Shown in pieces: positions 42,209 to 53,154 of a stretch of 64,000 bases of DNA (position 1 is its first letter; the number at the start of each line of letters is the position of its first letter). This DNA is from Streptomyces cellulosae (GTDB lineage Bacteria; Actinomycetota; Actinomycetes; Streptomycetales; Streptomycetaceae). The translations under genes were made by a program, and so were the position numbers. The DNA lies in contig BNBH01000007.1 in NCBI GenBank assembly GCA_014655195.1, positions 35,151 to 99,150 on the forward strand. Direction: 5' to 3'. The notes under the pieces are model-generated. The model searched no databases. It was not told the DNA's origin and saw nothing but the letters and a program-made list of their open reading frames with translations.

Positions 42209-42907
42209 ATGCACACCTGGAAGGACGGCACCAGACGGCACCTGACGGCGATCCTGATCGCCACCCTCGCCCTGCTCACCTGGACCACCCCACCCGCCAC
42301 CGCCGGAGGCCCCACCAGCGTCCTCATCGTCTCGGCGACCACCGGCAAAACCGCCAGCCTGTACTACGCCGACAAGCGCTACACAGAACTCGAGCGCCTG
42401 CTCGGCCCCCTGCACCAGGGCACCCGCACCAGGCCGCCCCACCTCGCCACGGCCTCCGGCCAGCACATCAACGTGACGTGGATGGTCCATGACGTGACCC
42501 CGTGGCGGGTGGACCAGATCGCCCTCCCCGACGGCAGTCAGGACGCCTGGATACACACGTCCACCCGCATCACGGACGGCAACGACGGCGCCTGGCACCG
42601 CGCCAAGCAGCCGGCGAAGCTCCGCGCCCTGCTCGCCCAGTTGGGCGTGACGGCCACCGGCGCCTCCGCGCCCGCGGCGCAGCCGACCCCGCGTGAGGAC
42701 CTGCACACAGCCCCCACGCCGGCGGCGGCCTCCGCCACGGACGACGACACCGGCGGAGCGCTCTGGTGGTGGGCGGTACCGGGCCTGGCGACGGGAGCCG
42801 TCCTGGCCCTGGTACTGCGCCCGTACGCGCTCCGGGGCGCGGCCGCCGTACGCGACCGCGGGAACCGAGGGAGCGACGGCCCCCGCCAGGAACTCCTGGA
42901 CGTGTGA
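42209..42907 (+). CDS. Secreted protein with C-terminal membrane anchor, unknown function
   Basis: A 232-residue protein. A signal peptide (RRHLTAILIATLALLTWTTPPATAG) is followed by an outer domain of about 110 residues (GPTSVLIVSATTGKTASLYYADKRYTELERLLGP ... INVTWMVHDVTPWRVDQIAL). A Thr/Ala/Pro linker leads to a C-terminal helix (GGALWWWAVPGLATGAVLALVLRPYAL) and a basic tail. ATG 42209 follows GGGGGGA with a 6-base spacer. The family, seen near sdh/glyA regions in streptomycetes from memory, has no function known to me. Confidence 0.78.
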   Translation: MHTWKDGTRRHLTAILIATLALLTWTTPPATAGGPTSVLIVSATTGKTASLYYADKRYTELERLLGPLHQGTRTRPPHLATASGQHINVTWMVHDVTPWRVDQIALPDGSQDAWIHTSTRITDGNDGAWHRAKQPAKLRALLAQLGVTATGASAPAAQPTPREDLHTAPTPAAASATDDDTGGALWWWAVPGLATGAVLALVLRPYALRGAAAVRDRGNRGSDGPRQELLDV

Positions 42908-42925
42908 CGGAGCCGGCAGGCGACC

Positions 42926-44377
42926 TCAGCCGAGGTCGACCTCCGGGTACAGCGGGAAGCCCGCGACCAGATCGGTCGCCCGGCGCGCGATCTCGTCGGC
43001 GACCTTCTCGTCGAGCACGTGGGACGCCTTCGACGGCGCACCGGACTTGGTGGTGCCGGGCTCGGCGGTGGTGAGGACGCGGTCGATGAGACCGGCGACC
43101 TCGTCCATCTCCGCCGTGCCGAGCCCGCGCGTGGTCAGCGCCGGGGTGCCGATGCGGATGCCGGAGGTGTACCAGGCGCCGTTGGGGTCGGCCGGGATGG
43201 CGTTGCGGTTGGTGACGATGCCGGAGTCGAGCAGCGCCGCCTCGGCCTGCCGGCCGGTGAGGCCGTAGGAGGTGGCGACGTCGATCAGGTTGAGGTGGTT
43301 GTCGGTGCCGCCGGTGACCAGGGTGGCGCCGCGGCGCATCAGGCCCTCGGCGAGAGCGCGGGAGTTGTCCACGATCCGCCGGGCGTAGTCCTGGAAGGAC
43401 GGCCGGCGCGCCTCGGCGAGGGCGACGGCCTTCGCGGCCATGACGTGCGGCAGCGGCCCGCCGAGGACCATCGGGCAGCCTCGGTCGACCTGGTCCTTGA
43501 GGGAGTCGTCGCACAGCACCATGCCGCCGCGCGGGCCGCGCAGCGACTTGTGGGTGGTCGTGGTGACGATCTGGGCGTGCGGCACGGGGTCGAAGTCGCC
43601 GGTGAGGACCTTGCCGGCGACGAGACCAGCGAAGTGCGCCATGTCGACCATGAGCGTGGCGCCGACCTCGTCGGCGATCTCGCGCATGATCCGGAAGTTC
43701 ACGAGACGGGGGTAGGCGGAGTAGCCGGCGACGATGATCAGCGGCTTGAACTCGCGGGCGGTGGCGCGCAGGGCCTCGTAGTCGATCAGGCCCGTGGCCG
43801 GGTCGGTGCCGTAGGAGCGCTGGTCGAACATCTTGCCGGAGATGTTGGGCCGGAAGCCGTGGGTGAGGTGACCGCCGGCGTCCAGGGACATGCCGAGCAT
43901 GCGCTGGTTGCCGAAGGCCTGGCGCAGCTCGGCCCAGTCGGCGTCGGAGAGGTCGTTGATCTGGCGGACGCCGGTCTTCTCCAGGAAGGGCGCCTCGACG
44001 CGGTCGGCCAGGACGGCCCAGAAGGCGACCAGGTTGGCGTCGATGCCGGAGTGCGGCTGGACGTAGGCGTGACGGGCGCCGAAGAGCTCCTTGGCGTGCT
44101 CGGCGGCGAGCGACTCGACGGTGTCCACGTTGCGGCAGCCGGCGTAGAAGCGGCGGCCGACGGTGCCCTCGGCGTACTTGTCGCTGAACCAGTTGCCCAT
44201 CGCCAGCAGGGTGGCCGGGGAGGCGTAGTTCTCGGAGGCGATCAGCTTGAGCATCTCGCGCTGGTCGGCGACCTCCTGCCCGATCGCGTCGGCGACGCGC
44301 GGCTCGACGGCGCGGATCACGTCGAGGGCGGAGCGGAAGGCGGTGGACTCGGGGGTGAGCGAATGCTCGGCAGACAT
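42926..44377 (-). CDS. glyA: Serine hydroxymethyltransferase
   Basis: A 483-residue PLP enzyme interconverting serine plus tetrahydrofolate with glycine plus methylene-tetrahydrofolate. The PLP-lysine is in [18 protein letters not shown]; other landmarks are [29 protein letters not shown] and [16 protein letters not shown]. It is longer than E. coli GlyA (417) because of an actinobacterial insertion ([25 protein letters not shown]). It is preceded by a ZTP riboswitch, tying its expression to folate one-carbon status. Confidence 0.95.
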   Translation of the reverse strand: MSAEHSLTPESTAFRSALDVIRAVEPRVADAIGQEVADQREMLKLIASENYASPATLLAMGNWFSDKYAEGTVGRRFYAGCRNVDTVESLAAEHAKELFGARHAYVQPHSGIDANLVAFWAVLADRVEAPFLEKTGVRQINDLSDADWAELRQAFGNQRMLGMSLDAGGHLTHGFRPNISGKMFDQRSYGTDPATGLIDYEALRATAREFKPLIIVAGYSAYPRLVNFRIMREIADEVGATLMVDMAHFAGLVAGKVLTGDFDPVPHAQIVTTTTHKSLRGPRGGMVLCDDSLKDQVDRGCPMVLGGPLPHVMAAKAVALAEARRPSFQDYARRIVDNSRALAEGLMRRGATLVTGGTDNHLNLIDVATSYGLTGRQAEAALLDSGIVTNRNAIPADPNGAWYTSGIRIGTPALTTRGLGTAEMDEVAGLIDRVLTTAEPGTTKSGAPSKASHVLDEKVADEIARRATDLVAGFPLYPEVDLG

Positions 44378-44416
44378 GGGGACCTCCGGACGTAGCGTTC
44401 AGCGTTCACGGTACGG

Positions 44417-44500
44417 ATGGCCCAGGCGCACGGCACGTTTCTCGCGGGCCGCTCCCCGATGGTTGGTCCCATCCCAGCGCGCCAGTCACGGCCCGCGGGC
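44417..44500 (-). promoter_or_regulatory. ZTP (pfl) riboswitch upstream of glyA
   Basis: The minus strand reads GGGCCGTGACTGGCG (from 44494), then a hairpin, CGGGGAGCGGCCC (about 44460-44448) pairing back to the start, and after a linker GTGCGCCTGGGCC (to about 44419). These are the conserved blocks of the ZTP-sensing pfl motif, including the terminal pseudoknot segment. It lies in the glyA leader about 40 bases before the start. Known ZTP riboswitches turn on folate and purine genes when ZTP signals 10-formyl-THF shortage. Confidence 0.88.
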
Positions 44501-44560
44501 CAGGTTACCGGGTGGGCCGGAGCGGCGCGGCGGGTGTCCGCGATGCGGGAGTGACCGGCG

Positions 44561-44587
44561 CCCCGGCCGGCGCCCTGCCGGCCGGGG
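44561..44587 (-). terminator. Terminator after the ATP-grasp gene
   Basis: CCCCGGCCGGC (44561-44571) and GCCGGCCGGGG (44577-44587) form a perfect 11-bp stem with a 5-base loop, 11 bases beyond the ATP-grasp gene stop and about 60 bases upstream of the riboswitch. Confidence 0.7.
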
Positions 44588-44597
44588 GGGCCGCCGG

Positions 44598-45782
44598 TCA
44601 GAGGATGACGTGCGGCAGGAAGCGGGCGTACCCGTCGGTGACCAGGCCGGACGACTCGCGGATGCCGAGTCCCGCGGCCTCGCCCTCCACCACCCAGGTG
44701 CCGAGGACGACGCGGTTGCCGTCGAAGTCGGGCAGCGGGGCGAGCTGCTGGTAGCAGCAGGGTTCGTCGCGGAGTTCCGGCGCGGCGCCGGGCTCGTGCA
44801 CGGTGACGCCGGCGCCCTCGCGGCCCAGCAGCGGCTTGGCGACCCAGCCGGTGGTGCCGGCGAGCTCGCGGGGGCCGTCGACGTAGGCGGGGAGGAGGTT
44901 GGGGTGGCCGGGGTGGAGTTCCCAGAGGATCGCCAGCAGGGCCTTGTTGCTGAGGAGCATCTTCCAGGCGGGTTCGATCCACAGGGTGGAGCCGGTGCCG
45001 CCGCCGTGGTCCAGGGTGTCGAGCACGTGGTCGGCGAAGCGGTCGGTGGTGAGCCACTCCCACGGGTACAGCTTGAAGATGCTGCGGATGAACCGCAGGC
45101 GGTTGTCGACGAAGCGGCCGGAGAGGCGGTCCCAGCCGATCTCCTCCATGGACAGCCAGTCGGTCTCCAGGCCCGCCTGTTCGGCGGTCTCCTTGAGGTA
45201 GGCGACGGTCATCAGGTCCTCGCCGCACTCGTCGCCCGCGGTGTGGGCGAAGTACAGCGGGCTGCCGGGCGGGAGCAGCGCGGACTGCTTCTTCCAGGCG
45301 TCGACGAGCCGTTCGTGCAGGGAGTTCCACTGGTCGGCGCCGGGGAAGCGCTCCTCCATCCAGAACCACTGCGGGGAGGCCGCCTCCACCAGGGAGGTGG
45401 GGGTGTCCGCGTTGTACTCGAGGAGCTTCGCCGGGCCGGTGCCGTCGTAGCGGAGGTCGAAGCGGCCGTACAGGGACGGCAGTTCGTCCCTGCGGCGCCA
45501 GGACTCGGTGACGGCGTCGACGACCCGCGGGTCGGTGATGCCGAGGTCGGCGAAGCGGTCCTCGGCGACGATGAACTCGGCCGCGGCCAGGCTCATCGCG
45601 TGCAGTTCCTCGACGGTCTCCTCGAGCGCCTCGACCTCGTCCAGTTCGAAGACGTAGTAGGCGCTCTCGTCCCAGTAGGGGCGCAGGGAGTCGTCGGGGT
45701 AGCGGGTCAGCGGGTAGATGAGCCCCTGCTCCTCGACGGTCTGCTGCCAGCCGGGGCGGGGCTCGATGGTGCGCCGCTCCAC
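44598..45782 (-). CDS. Glutathionylspermidine synthase-like ATP-grasp protein (YgiC/YjfC type)
   Basis: A 394-residue protein of the GSP-synthase C-terminal family, which uses ATP to ligate a carboxylate to an amine. Segments typical of the family are RFDLRYDGTGPAKLLEYNADTPTSLVEAA, WNSLHERLVDAWKK, SNKALLAILWELHPGHPNLLPA and WVAKPLLGREGAGVTV. No amidase domain is present, as in YgiC/YjfC. Glutathione is absent from actinobacteria, so the substrate must differ. GTG 45782 starts 6 bases after the stop of an upstream lipoprotein gene, an arrangement like ygiB-ygiC and yjfM-yjfC in E. coli. Confidence 0.85.
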   Translation of the reverse strand: MERRTIEPRPGWQQTVEEQGLIYPLTRYPDDSLRPYWDESAYYVFELDEVEALEETVEELHAMSLAAAEFIVAEDRFADLGITDPRVVDAVTESWRRRDELPSLYGRFDLRYDGTGPAKLLEYNADTPTSLVEAASPQWFWMEERFPGADQWNSLHERLVDAWKKQSALLPPGSPLYFAHTAGDECGEDLMTVAYLKETAEQAGLETDWLSMEEIGWDRLSGRFVDNRLRFIRSIFKLYPWEWLTTDRFADHVLDTLDHGGGTGSTLWIEPAWKMLLSNKALLAILWELHPGHPNLLPAYVDGPRELAGTTGWVAKPLLGREGAGVTVHEPGAAPELRDEPCCYQQLAPLPDFDGNRVVLGTWVVEGEAAGLGIRESSGLVTDGYARFLPHVIL

Positions 45783-45788
45783 GGCGGC

Positions 45789-46124
45789 TCAGCCCCCGCC
45801 GCTGCCGGAGCAGCCGAAGCCGCCCCGGTCGACGGCCTCGCTGCGGCTGAAGGTGCCGTAGTCGGCGTAGCCGTTGCTGACGTCGGCGTCGTAGTACCAG
45901 TCGGCGTCGGCGGTGCGGGACCTGCTCTTGCCGAGGGAGCCGGAGGAGCCGCCGGAGCAGTGCTTGTCGGAGACGACCTTGTACCCGTCGTCGATGGTGT
46001 AGCTGTCGCGGTCCACGCACCGCCGGTCCGGATCGGACCCGCAGGCCGACAGTGCCGCCGCGAGCACACCCATGCCGCCCAGCACCACCGTGCTGGACCG
46101 CAGCCGTCGCCGTGTCTGCGCCAT
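45789..46124 (-). CDS. Small lipoprotein paired with the ATP-grasp gene
   Basis: A 111-residue exported lipoprotein with lipobox LSAC near residue 28 (LGGMGVLAAALSACGSD). The mature part is Ser/Gly/Asp-rich with four cysteines after the lipid-bearing one counted loosely (RRCVDRD, DKHCSGG, GGFGCSG) and several Tyr-Asp pairs. It ends in a Gly/Ser tail. It resembles YgiB/YjfM (DUF1190) proteins in position and composition, and probably shares a transcript with the ATP-grasp gene 6 bases downstream. Confidence 0.78.
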   Translation of the reverse strand: MAQTRRRLRSSTVVLGGMGVLAAALSACGSDPDRRCVDRDSYTIDDGYKVVSDKHCSGGSSGSLGKSRSRTADADWYYDADVSNGYADYGTFSRSEAVDRGGFGCSGSGGG

Positions 46125-46308
46125 GCCTTTCGCTCCCCCTCGTGTCGCGCCGGACCGTTCCCGTGCCGCCCGGCTCGCGGCGGACAGCCTAGAGACCGTT
46201 CACCCGGGCCGCACGGGAGCCCCCGGTCCGGCCCGCTGTTCCGCTGACGGTTTGTCACCGTGCGGCGTGGTATGCCCGGTCGGTGCTCACGGAAGATCCA
46301 CAGGTACG

Positions 46309-46399
46309 GGTCGCGGGAGGCCGCGGGCCCCGGTCGCGAGAGGGCGCGGGCCCCGGTCGCGAGAGGCCGCGGGCCCCGGTCGCGAGAGGCCGCGGGGCC
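46309..46399. repeat. Four tandem copies of a 23-bp repeat
   Basis: GGTCGCGAGAGGCCGCGGGC-CCC repeats at 46309, 46332, 46355 and 46378 (the last one base short). Each unit contains the palindromic GGCCGCGGGCC core. The array ends five bases before the stop of the MocR gene. The rest of the gap 46125-46308 shows nothing else. Confidence 0.85.
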
Positions 46400-46403
46400 G
46401 CCC

Positions 46404-47786
46404 TCACGGCAGGGAGCGCAGCAGCGCGTCCAACGTGCCGGTCCAGGCGTGGTCCGGTGGGGTGGCGTAGCCGACGACGAGGGCGTCGCCGGCGGGGTCG
46501 GTGACGTCGGGGTGGCGGAAGGAGGCCAGGCCCTTCACGGCGAGGCCTTGCCAGGTGGCCGACCGCCGGACCGACTCCTCGGTCCCGGGAGGCAGTTCGA
46601 GCACGGCGTGCAGTCCGGCCGCGATGCCGGTGACGCGGACGTGGGGCGCCCCGGCGGCGAGGGCCTTCACGAGGGCGTCGCGGCGGCGCCGGTAGCGCAG
46701 GCGGGCTGCGCGGACCTGGCGGTCGTAGGCGCCGGAGGTGAGGAACTCGGCGAGGGCGAGCTGTTCCACCACGCTCACCGTCATGCCGCCGCCGTGGTCG
46801 ACGACGTCCGGCAGCAGCCAGGGCGGCACCACCATCCAGCCCAGCCGCAGTCCGGGGGCGAGGGACTTGCTGACGGTGCCGAGGTGGACGACCCGGCCGG
46901 GATCGAGGTCCTGGAGGGCGCCGACGGGCTGGCGGTCGTAGCGGAACTCACCGTCGTAGTCGTCCTCCAGGATCAGGCCGCCGGTGCGGCGCGCCCACTC
47001 GACCACGGCGGCCCGGCGCTCCGGGAGGAGCGCCCCGCCGAGCGGGAACTGGTGGGCCGGGTTGAGCAGCACCGCGTCGGCGTCGCCGGGGTCCTGGGCG
47101 CGGGTGCCGAGGGCGTCCCGGCCGAGCGGCGCGGTCTCCAGGCGGGCGCGGTGGACGAGGTCCCAGTGGGCGTCGAGGCCGTACGGCTCGACGGCGAGGG
47201 TGCGGGCGCCGCGGGCGCGCAGCACCCGGGACAGCAACTGGAGGCCGTGGGCGAAGCCGGAGCAGACGACGACGTGCCCGGGGTCGGCGCGTACGCCCCG
47301 CACCCGGGAGAGGTAGCCGGCGAGGGCGTCGCGGAGTTCCGGGCGTCCGCGCGGGTCGCCGTAGCCGAAGGCGTCGTGGGGTGCGGCGGCGAGGGCGCGG
47401 CGGGTCGCCTTGAGCCATGCGGCGCGGGGGAAGGAGGCGAGGTCGGGGGTGCCGGGCATCAGGCTGTACGCGAGCCTGCCGGGGGTGCGGGGCGGGGCGG
47501 GGGCGGCCGGGCGTTCGGGGACGGCGCGCGGGGCGACGCGGGTGCCGGAGCCCTGGCGGGCGGTGAGCCAGCCCTCGGCGATCAGGTCGGCGTAGGCGTC
47601 GGCGACGGTGTTGCGGGCGACGCCCAGGTCGGCGGCGAGGGCGCGGGACGAGGGCAGCCGGGTGCCGGGGGTGAGCCGGCCCCCGCGGACGGCCTCGCGC
47701 AGGGCGTCGGTGAGTCCGCGCCGCAGCCCGGGCCCGCTCGGGTCCAGATGGAGGTCGATGCCGAAAGTGGCCCAGCGTTCCGCCAT
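46404..47786 (-). CDS. MocR/PdxR-family regulator (GntR HTH plus aminotransferase domain)
   Basis: A 460-residue PLP-binding transcription factor. The N-terminal GntR winged helix (ALREAVRGGRLTPGTRLPSSRALAADLGVARNTVADAYADLIAEGWL) is joined to a fold-type I aminotransferase domain with PLP-lysine in VSKSLAPGLRLGW and an EDDYDGEFRYDR segment. Members such as PdxR or GabR regulate divergent genes. Here the divergent partner is the AhpD-like gene at 47834, with only 47 bases between the starts. The N-terminus MAERWATFGIDLHLD is usual for streptomycete members. Confidence 0.9.
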   Translation of the reverse strand: MAERWATFGIDLHLDPSGPGLRRGLTDALREAVRGGRLTPGTRLPSSRALAADLGVARNTVADAYADLIAEGWLTARQGSGTRVAPRAVPERPAAPAPPRTPGRLAYSLMPGTPDLASFPRAAWLKATRRALAAAPHDAFGYGDPRGRPELRDALAGYLSRVRGVRADPGHVVVCSGFAHGLQLLSRVLRARGARTLAVEPYGLDAHWDLVHRARLETAPLGRDALGTRAQDPGDADAVLLNPAHQFPLGGALLPERRAAVVEWARRTGGLILEDDYDGEFRYDRQPVGALQDLDPGRVVHLGTVSKSLAPGLRLGWMVVPPWLLPDVVDHGGGMTVSVVEQLALAEFLTSGAYDRQVRAARLRYRRRRDALVKALAAGAPHVRVTGIAAGLHAVLELPPGTEESVRRSATWQGLAVKGLASFRHPDVTDPAGDALVVGYATPPDHAWTGTLDALLRSLP

Positions 47787-47820
47787 GGAACTGGACCATA
47801 CTCCTGGGCTGCCCGGCTCC

Positions 47821-47826
47821 TAGGGT
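47821..47826 (+). promoter_or_regulatory. -10 box for a leaderless AhpD-like gene
   Basis: TAGGGT is 7 bases before ATG 47834 and no ribosome binding site is present, so a leaderless transcript is likely. It lies in the 47-base divergent region shared with the MocR gene. Confidence 0.4.
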
Positions 47827-47833
47827 CGACGGC

Positions 47834-48340
47834 ATGACGAACACCGACACGGCCGGGACGGTCCCCTACGCGGCGGAGGAGCCCGCCCGCATGGAGTGGG
47901 CGAAGCACGCCCCCGAGGTCTACAAGGCGATGGTCCGGCTGGACGTCGCGGCCCGGAAGGGTCTTGACCCGAAGCTGGCCGAGCTGGTCAAGATCCGCGC
48001 CTCGCAGCTCAACCACTGCGCGTTCTGCCTGGACATGCACTCCAAGGACGCCCTCGCGGCGGGCGAGAGCGTCGAGCGGATCATCCAGCTCTCCGCGTGG
48101 CAGGAGTCCCCGCACTTCTACACGGAGAAGGAGATCGCCGCGATCGAGCTGACCGACGCGGTCACCGTGCTCACGGACGGCTTCGTGCCGGACGAGGTGT
48201 ACGAGCGGGCCGCGAACCACTTCGACGAGGCGGAGCTGTCCCAGCTGATCGCCGCCATCGCGGTGATCAACGCCTGGAACCGGTTCGGCGTGACCTGCCG
48301 GATGACGCCCGGCCACTACCAGCCGGGACAGCACCACTAG
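47834..48340 (+). CDS. AhpD/carboxymuconolactone decarboxylase-family protein
   Basis: A 168-residue alkylhydroperoxidase AhpD-like protein. The redox motif is NHCAFCLDMHSKDALAAG (CxxC followed by xxxH), the catalytic signature of the family. It is probably a peroxidase or redox adaptor and is divergent from the MocR regulator, its likely controller. Confidence 0.88.
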   Translation: MTNTDTAGTVPYAAEEPARMEWAKHAPEVYKAMVRLDVAARKGLDPKLAELVKIRASQLNHCAFCLDMHSKDALAAGESVERIIQLSAWQESPHFYTEKEIAAIELTDAVTVLTDGFVPDEVYERAANHFDEAELSQLIAAIAVINAWNRFGVTCRMTPGHYQPGQHH

Positions 48341-48345
48341 GGTCT

Positions 48346-48416
48346 GTCCGGCGGATCTCGCCGGGGACGCGGGGTTGCAAGGCGCCGCGCCTTTCCCCCG
48401 ACTTGATCCGCCGGAC
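48346..48416. terminator. Long hairpin between convergent genes
   Basis: GTCCGGCGGATC (48346-48357) pairs with GATCCGCCGGAC (48405-48416), a 12-bp stem enclosing a 47-base arm that can fold further. It starts six bases after the AhpD-like stop and ends 16 bases before the binding-protein stop, so it may serve both. Confidence 0.7.
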
Positions 48417-48432
48417 GGGCCCCAGCCGCGTC

Positions 48433-49389
48433 TCAGGGCAGCCACTTCTCCCAGACGGAACGGTGGCTGTCCACCCATTTCTCGGCCGCCTCGCGCGGCG
48501 ACAGCTTCTCCTCGGCGATCAGCAGGGAGACCTCGTTCTGGTCCTCGGTCGTCCACCGGAAGTTCCGCAGCAGCTCCGCCGCCTTGCCGCCGTCGCGCGC
48601 GAAGTCCGCGTTGAGGTACTTCTGCAGCGGGGTGTGCGGGTAGGCGCAGGCGACCTTCTCCGGGTCCGCGTCACAGCCCTCCTTGTACGGGGGCAGCTTC
48701 ACCTCCGTCATCGGCACCTGCTCGGACAGCCACTGGGGCGTGTACCAGTAGGTGAGGAACGGCTTCTTCTCCTTGGCGAACTGCTGGATCTGGGTGATCT
48801 GCGCGGCCTCGGAGCCGGCGAACACCACCGAGTAGTCCAGCTTCAGGTTCTTCACCAGCGCCTTGTCGTTGGTGACGTAGGAGGGGGAGCCGTCGAGGAG
48901 CTGGCCCTTGCCGCCGCTCTCCGCGGTGCGGAACTGATCCGCGTACTTGTCGAGGTTCTTCCAGTCGGTGACGTCCGGGTGCTGCTTCGCGAAGTACGTC
49001 GGCACGAACCAGCCGATGTGCCCGGTGACGCCCAGGTCGCCGCCGCCCACGATGGTCTTCTTGTCCTCGACGTACCGCTGTTCCTGCTCGGGGTGGCCCC
49101 AGTCCTCCAGGATCGCGTCCACACGGCCCTGGCTGAGGGCGTCCCAGGCGGGCACCTCGTCGACCTGCACGGTGTCGACGCGGTAGCCCAGCTCGTGTTC
49201 CAGCAGGTACTGGGCGACGGCCACGTTGGCCTGGGCGCCGACCCAGGACTGCACCGACAGGGTGACCGTCCTCGCCCCGCGCGCGTTGGCGAACGGCGAG
49301 GACTGCTTGGTCATGTCGGCGGCCCCGCAGCCGGTCAGCAGCAGGAGCGCGCAGCCCGCCGCCACGGCGGGCGTCGTACGGATCCGCAT
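48433..49389 (-). CDS. Glycine betaine/choline ABC transporter substrate-binding lipoprotein
   Basis: A 318-residue binding protein of the OpuAC/ProX family, with signal peptide and lipobox LLTGC near residue 21. Conserved regions include TVTLSVQSWVGAQANVAVAQYLLEHELGY, DAILEDWGHPEQ and FLTYWYTPQWLSEQ, where aromatic residues would cage the trimethylammonium group. It is the last gene of the betaine operon and starts one base after the permease stop. Confidence 0.9.
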   Translation of the reverse strand: MRIRTTPAVAAGCALLLLTGCGAADMTKQSSPFANARGARTVTLSVQSWVGAQANVAVAQYLLEHELGYRVDTVQVDEVPAWDALSQGRVDAILEDWGHPEQEQRYVEDKKTIVGGGDLGVTGHIGWFVPTYFAKQHPDVTDWKNLDKYADQFRTAESGGKGQLLDGSPSYVTNDKALVKNLKLDYSVVFAGSEAAQITQIQQFAKEKKPFLTYWYTPQWLSEQVPMTEVKLPPYKEGCDADPEKVACAYPHTPLQKYLNADFARDGGKAAELLRNFRWTTEDQNEVSLLIAEEKLSPREAAEKWVDSHRSVWEKWLP

Positions 49390-49390
49390 G

Positions 49391-51339
49391 TCACGCTCCC
49401 TTCGTCGTACGGCGTCCGGTGGGCTGGGTGACCCGGTCGAGCATCAGGCCCAGGCAGACGATCGCGGCGCCGGCCACCAGACCGGTCGCCAGGTCGCCCT
49501 GCGCGAGACCGAAGACGACGTCGTAGCCGAGGGCGCCGCCGCCGACCAGGCCGCCGATGATGACCACGGCCAGGACCAGGACGACGCCCTGGTTGACGGC
49601 GAGCAGCAGCGCCGGGCGGGCCAGCGGGAGCTGCACCTGCCGCAGCTGCTGGGCGCCGGTCGCGCCGAGCGAGCGCGCCGACTCCAGGGCGGCCGGGTCG
49701 ACCTGGCGCAGGCCCTGCGCGGTGATGCGGACGACGGCGGGCAGCGCGTAGACGACCGCGGCGGCGACCGCGGGGGCGCGGCCCACCCCGAACAGGGCGA
49801 CCACCGGGATCAGGTACACGAACTGCGGCATCGTCTGGAACACGTCCAGGACCGGGCGCAGCATCCGCTCCACGCGGTCGCTGCGCGCGGCGGCGATGCC
49901 CAGGGCGAAGCCGATGACGAGGGTCACGGCGACGGCGGCGAGGACCTGCGACAGAGTGTCCAGCGACGGCCCCCACACGCCGAGCACCCCGATGGCGGCC
50001 ATCGCTAGCACGGCGGTGAGCGCGGTGCGCCAGGTGCCGATCAGCCACGCCAGCGCGGCGACGATCAGCAGCACGCTCCACCAGGGCAGCCACTGGAGTC
50101 CGTCGCGGAGCGGGTCGAGCACCCAGGTGGTGAAACGGCCCGCCCAGTCGGCGGTGCCGCCGACCACGGGCACGCCCGAGTACAGGTGCGCGGTCATCCA
50201 GTCGACGGCCCGGTTGACGGGCTCCGCGATGCCGACGACCCAGCTCTCCGGCCACTCCAGCCGGCCCGCGAACCGTCCGGCGGCCGCGACGACGACCGCG
50301 GCGGCCAGGGCGCACACGCCGAGCAGGCGGGCGTGCGGGGCGGGCGCGTCGCCGAGGCGGGCGCCGGCCGCGCCGGTCACCCGGTCGAGGACGACCGCCA
50401 GCAGCACGATCGGGATGCCCGCGGCGAGCGCGGCGCCCACGTCGACCGAGGCGAGCGCCTGGTAGACGCGGTCGCCGAGGCCGCCCGCTCCGATCACGGA
50501 CGCGATGACGGCCATGGAGAGGGCCATCATGATCGTCTGGTTGAGGCCGAGCAGGAGTTCCTTACGGGCCAGCGGGATACGGGCGGTCAGCAGGCGCTGG
50601 CGCGCGGTCGTCCCGAGCGACTCGACGGCCTCCAGCACCTCCTTGTCCGCGCCGCGCAGCCCCAGCGCGGTGAGCCGGGCCATCGGCGGGGCGGCGTAGA
50701 CGACGGTGGCGAGCACGGCCGCGGGGACGCCGATGCCGAAGACCAGCACGACCGGCAGGAGGTAGGCGAAGGCGGGCAGGACCTGCATGGTGTCGAGGAC
50801 CGGGCGCAGGGCCCGGTGCATACGGTCGGACAGCCCGGCCGCGAGCCCGAGCAGCGCGCCGACCACGACGGACGCGGCGACCGCGACCACCATGAGCGCG
50901 AGCGTCTGCATGGTGGGCACCCACATGCCCAGCAGCCCGCAGGCGAGGAACGCGGCGGCGGTCCCGAACGCGAGCCGGATCCCCGCGACCCGCCAGGCGG
51001 TCAGCGCGGCCACGGCCGTCACTCCCGCCCAGCCGACGGCGAGGAGGGCGAGATAGACGGCGCGTACGGCGATGACGACGACGTTGCTGACGTGGCCGAG
51101 GAAGTGGAGGAACAGGGGGTGGGAGTCGCGGTTGTCGACGATCCAGTCACTGGCGGTCCCGAGCGGCCCGGACAGATCGACGGTCAACGCCCCGGGCCAC
51201 GCCCCGCTCCCCCACCGCCCCGCCGCCAACGGCACGAGAACGGCGGCGATCAGCAGCAACACGCCGAGCTTCCGCACGGCGGGCTTCCGGAACACGCCGG
51301 GCGCCGGGGTGTCACCCACGGCAGCGGTGAGAGCCGCCA

Positions 51340-51340
<1 letters not shown>
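49391..51340 (-). CDS. Fused double permease for glycine betaine/choline uptake
   Basis: A 649-residue protein with two complete ProW-type permease domains in tandem. EAA-loop segments occur in both (EVLEAVESLGTTARQRLLTARIPLARKELL in the first, AALESARSLGATGAQQLRQVQLPLARPALL in the second). Both halves share the TMQVLPAFAYLLPVVLVFGIG / TMPQFVYLIPVVALFGVG motif. About 12-14 membrane helices are predicted. Its ATG overlaps the ATPase stop (TGATG). A single fused permease presumably replaces the usual homodimer. Confidence 0.9.

Positions 51341-53150
<1,810 letters not shown>

Positions 53151-53154
<4 letters not shown>

Noticed and set aside
46309..46399. Possible CRISPR array
   Set aside because: The 23-bp units are directly contiguous with no spacers and no cas genes lie nearby.
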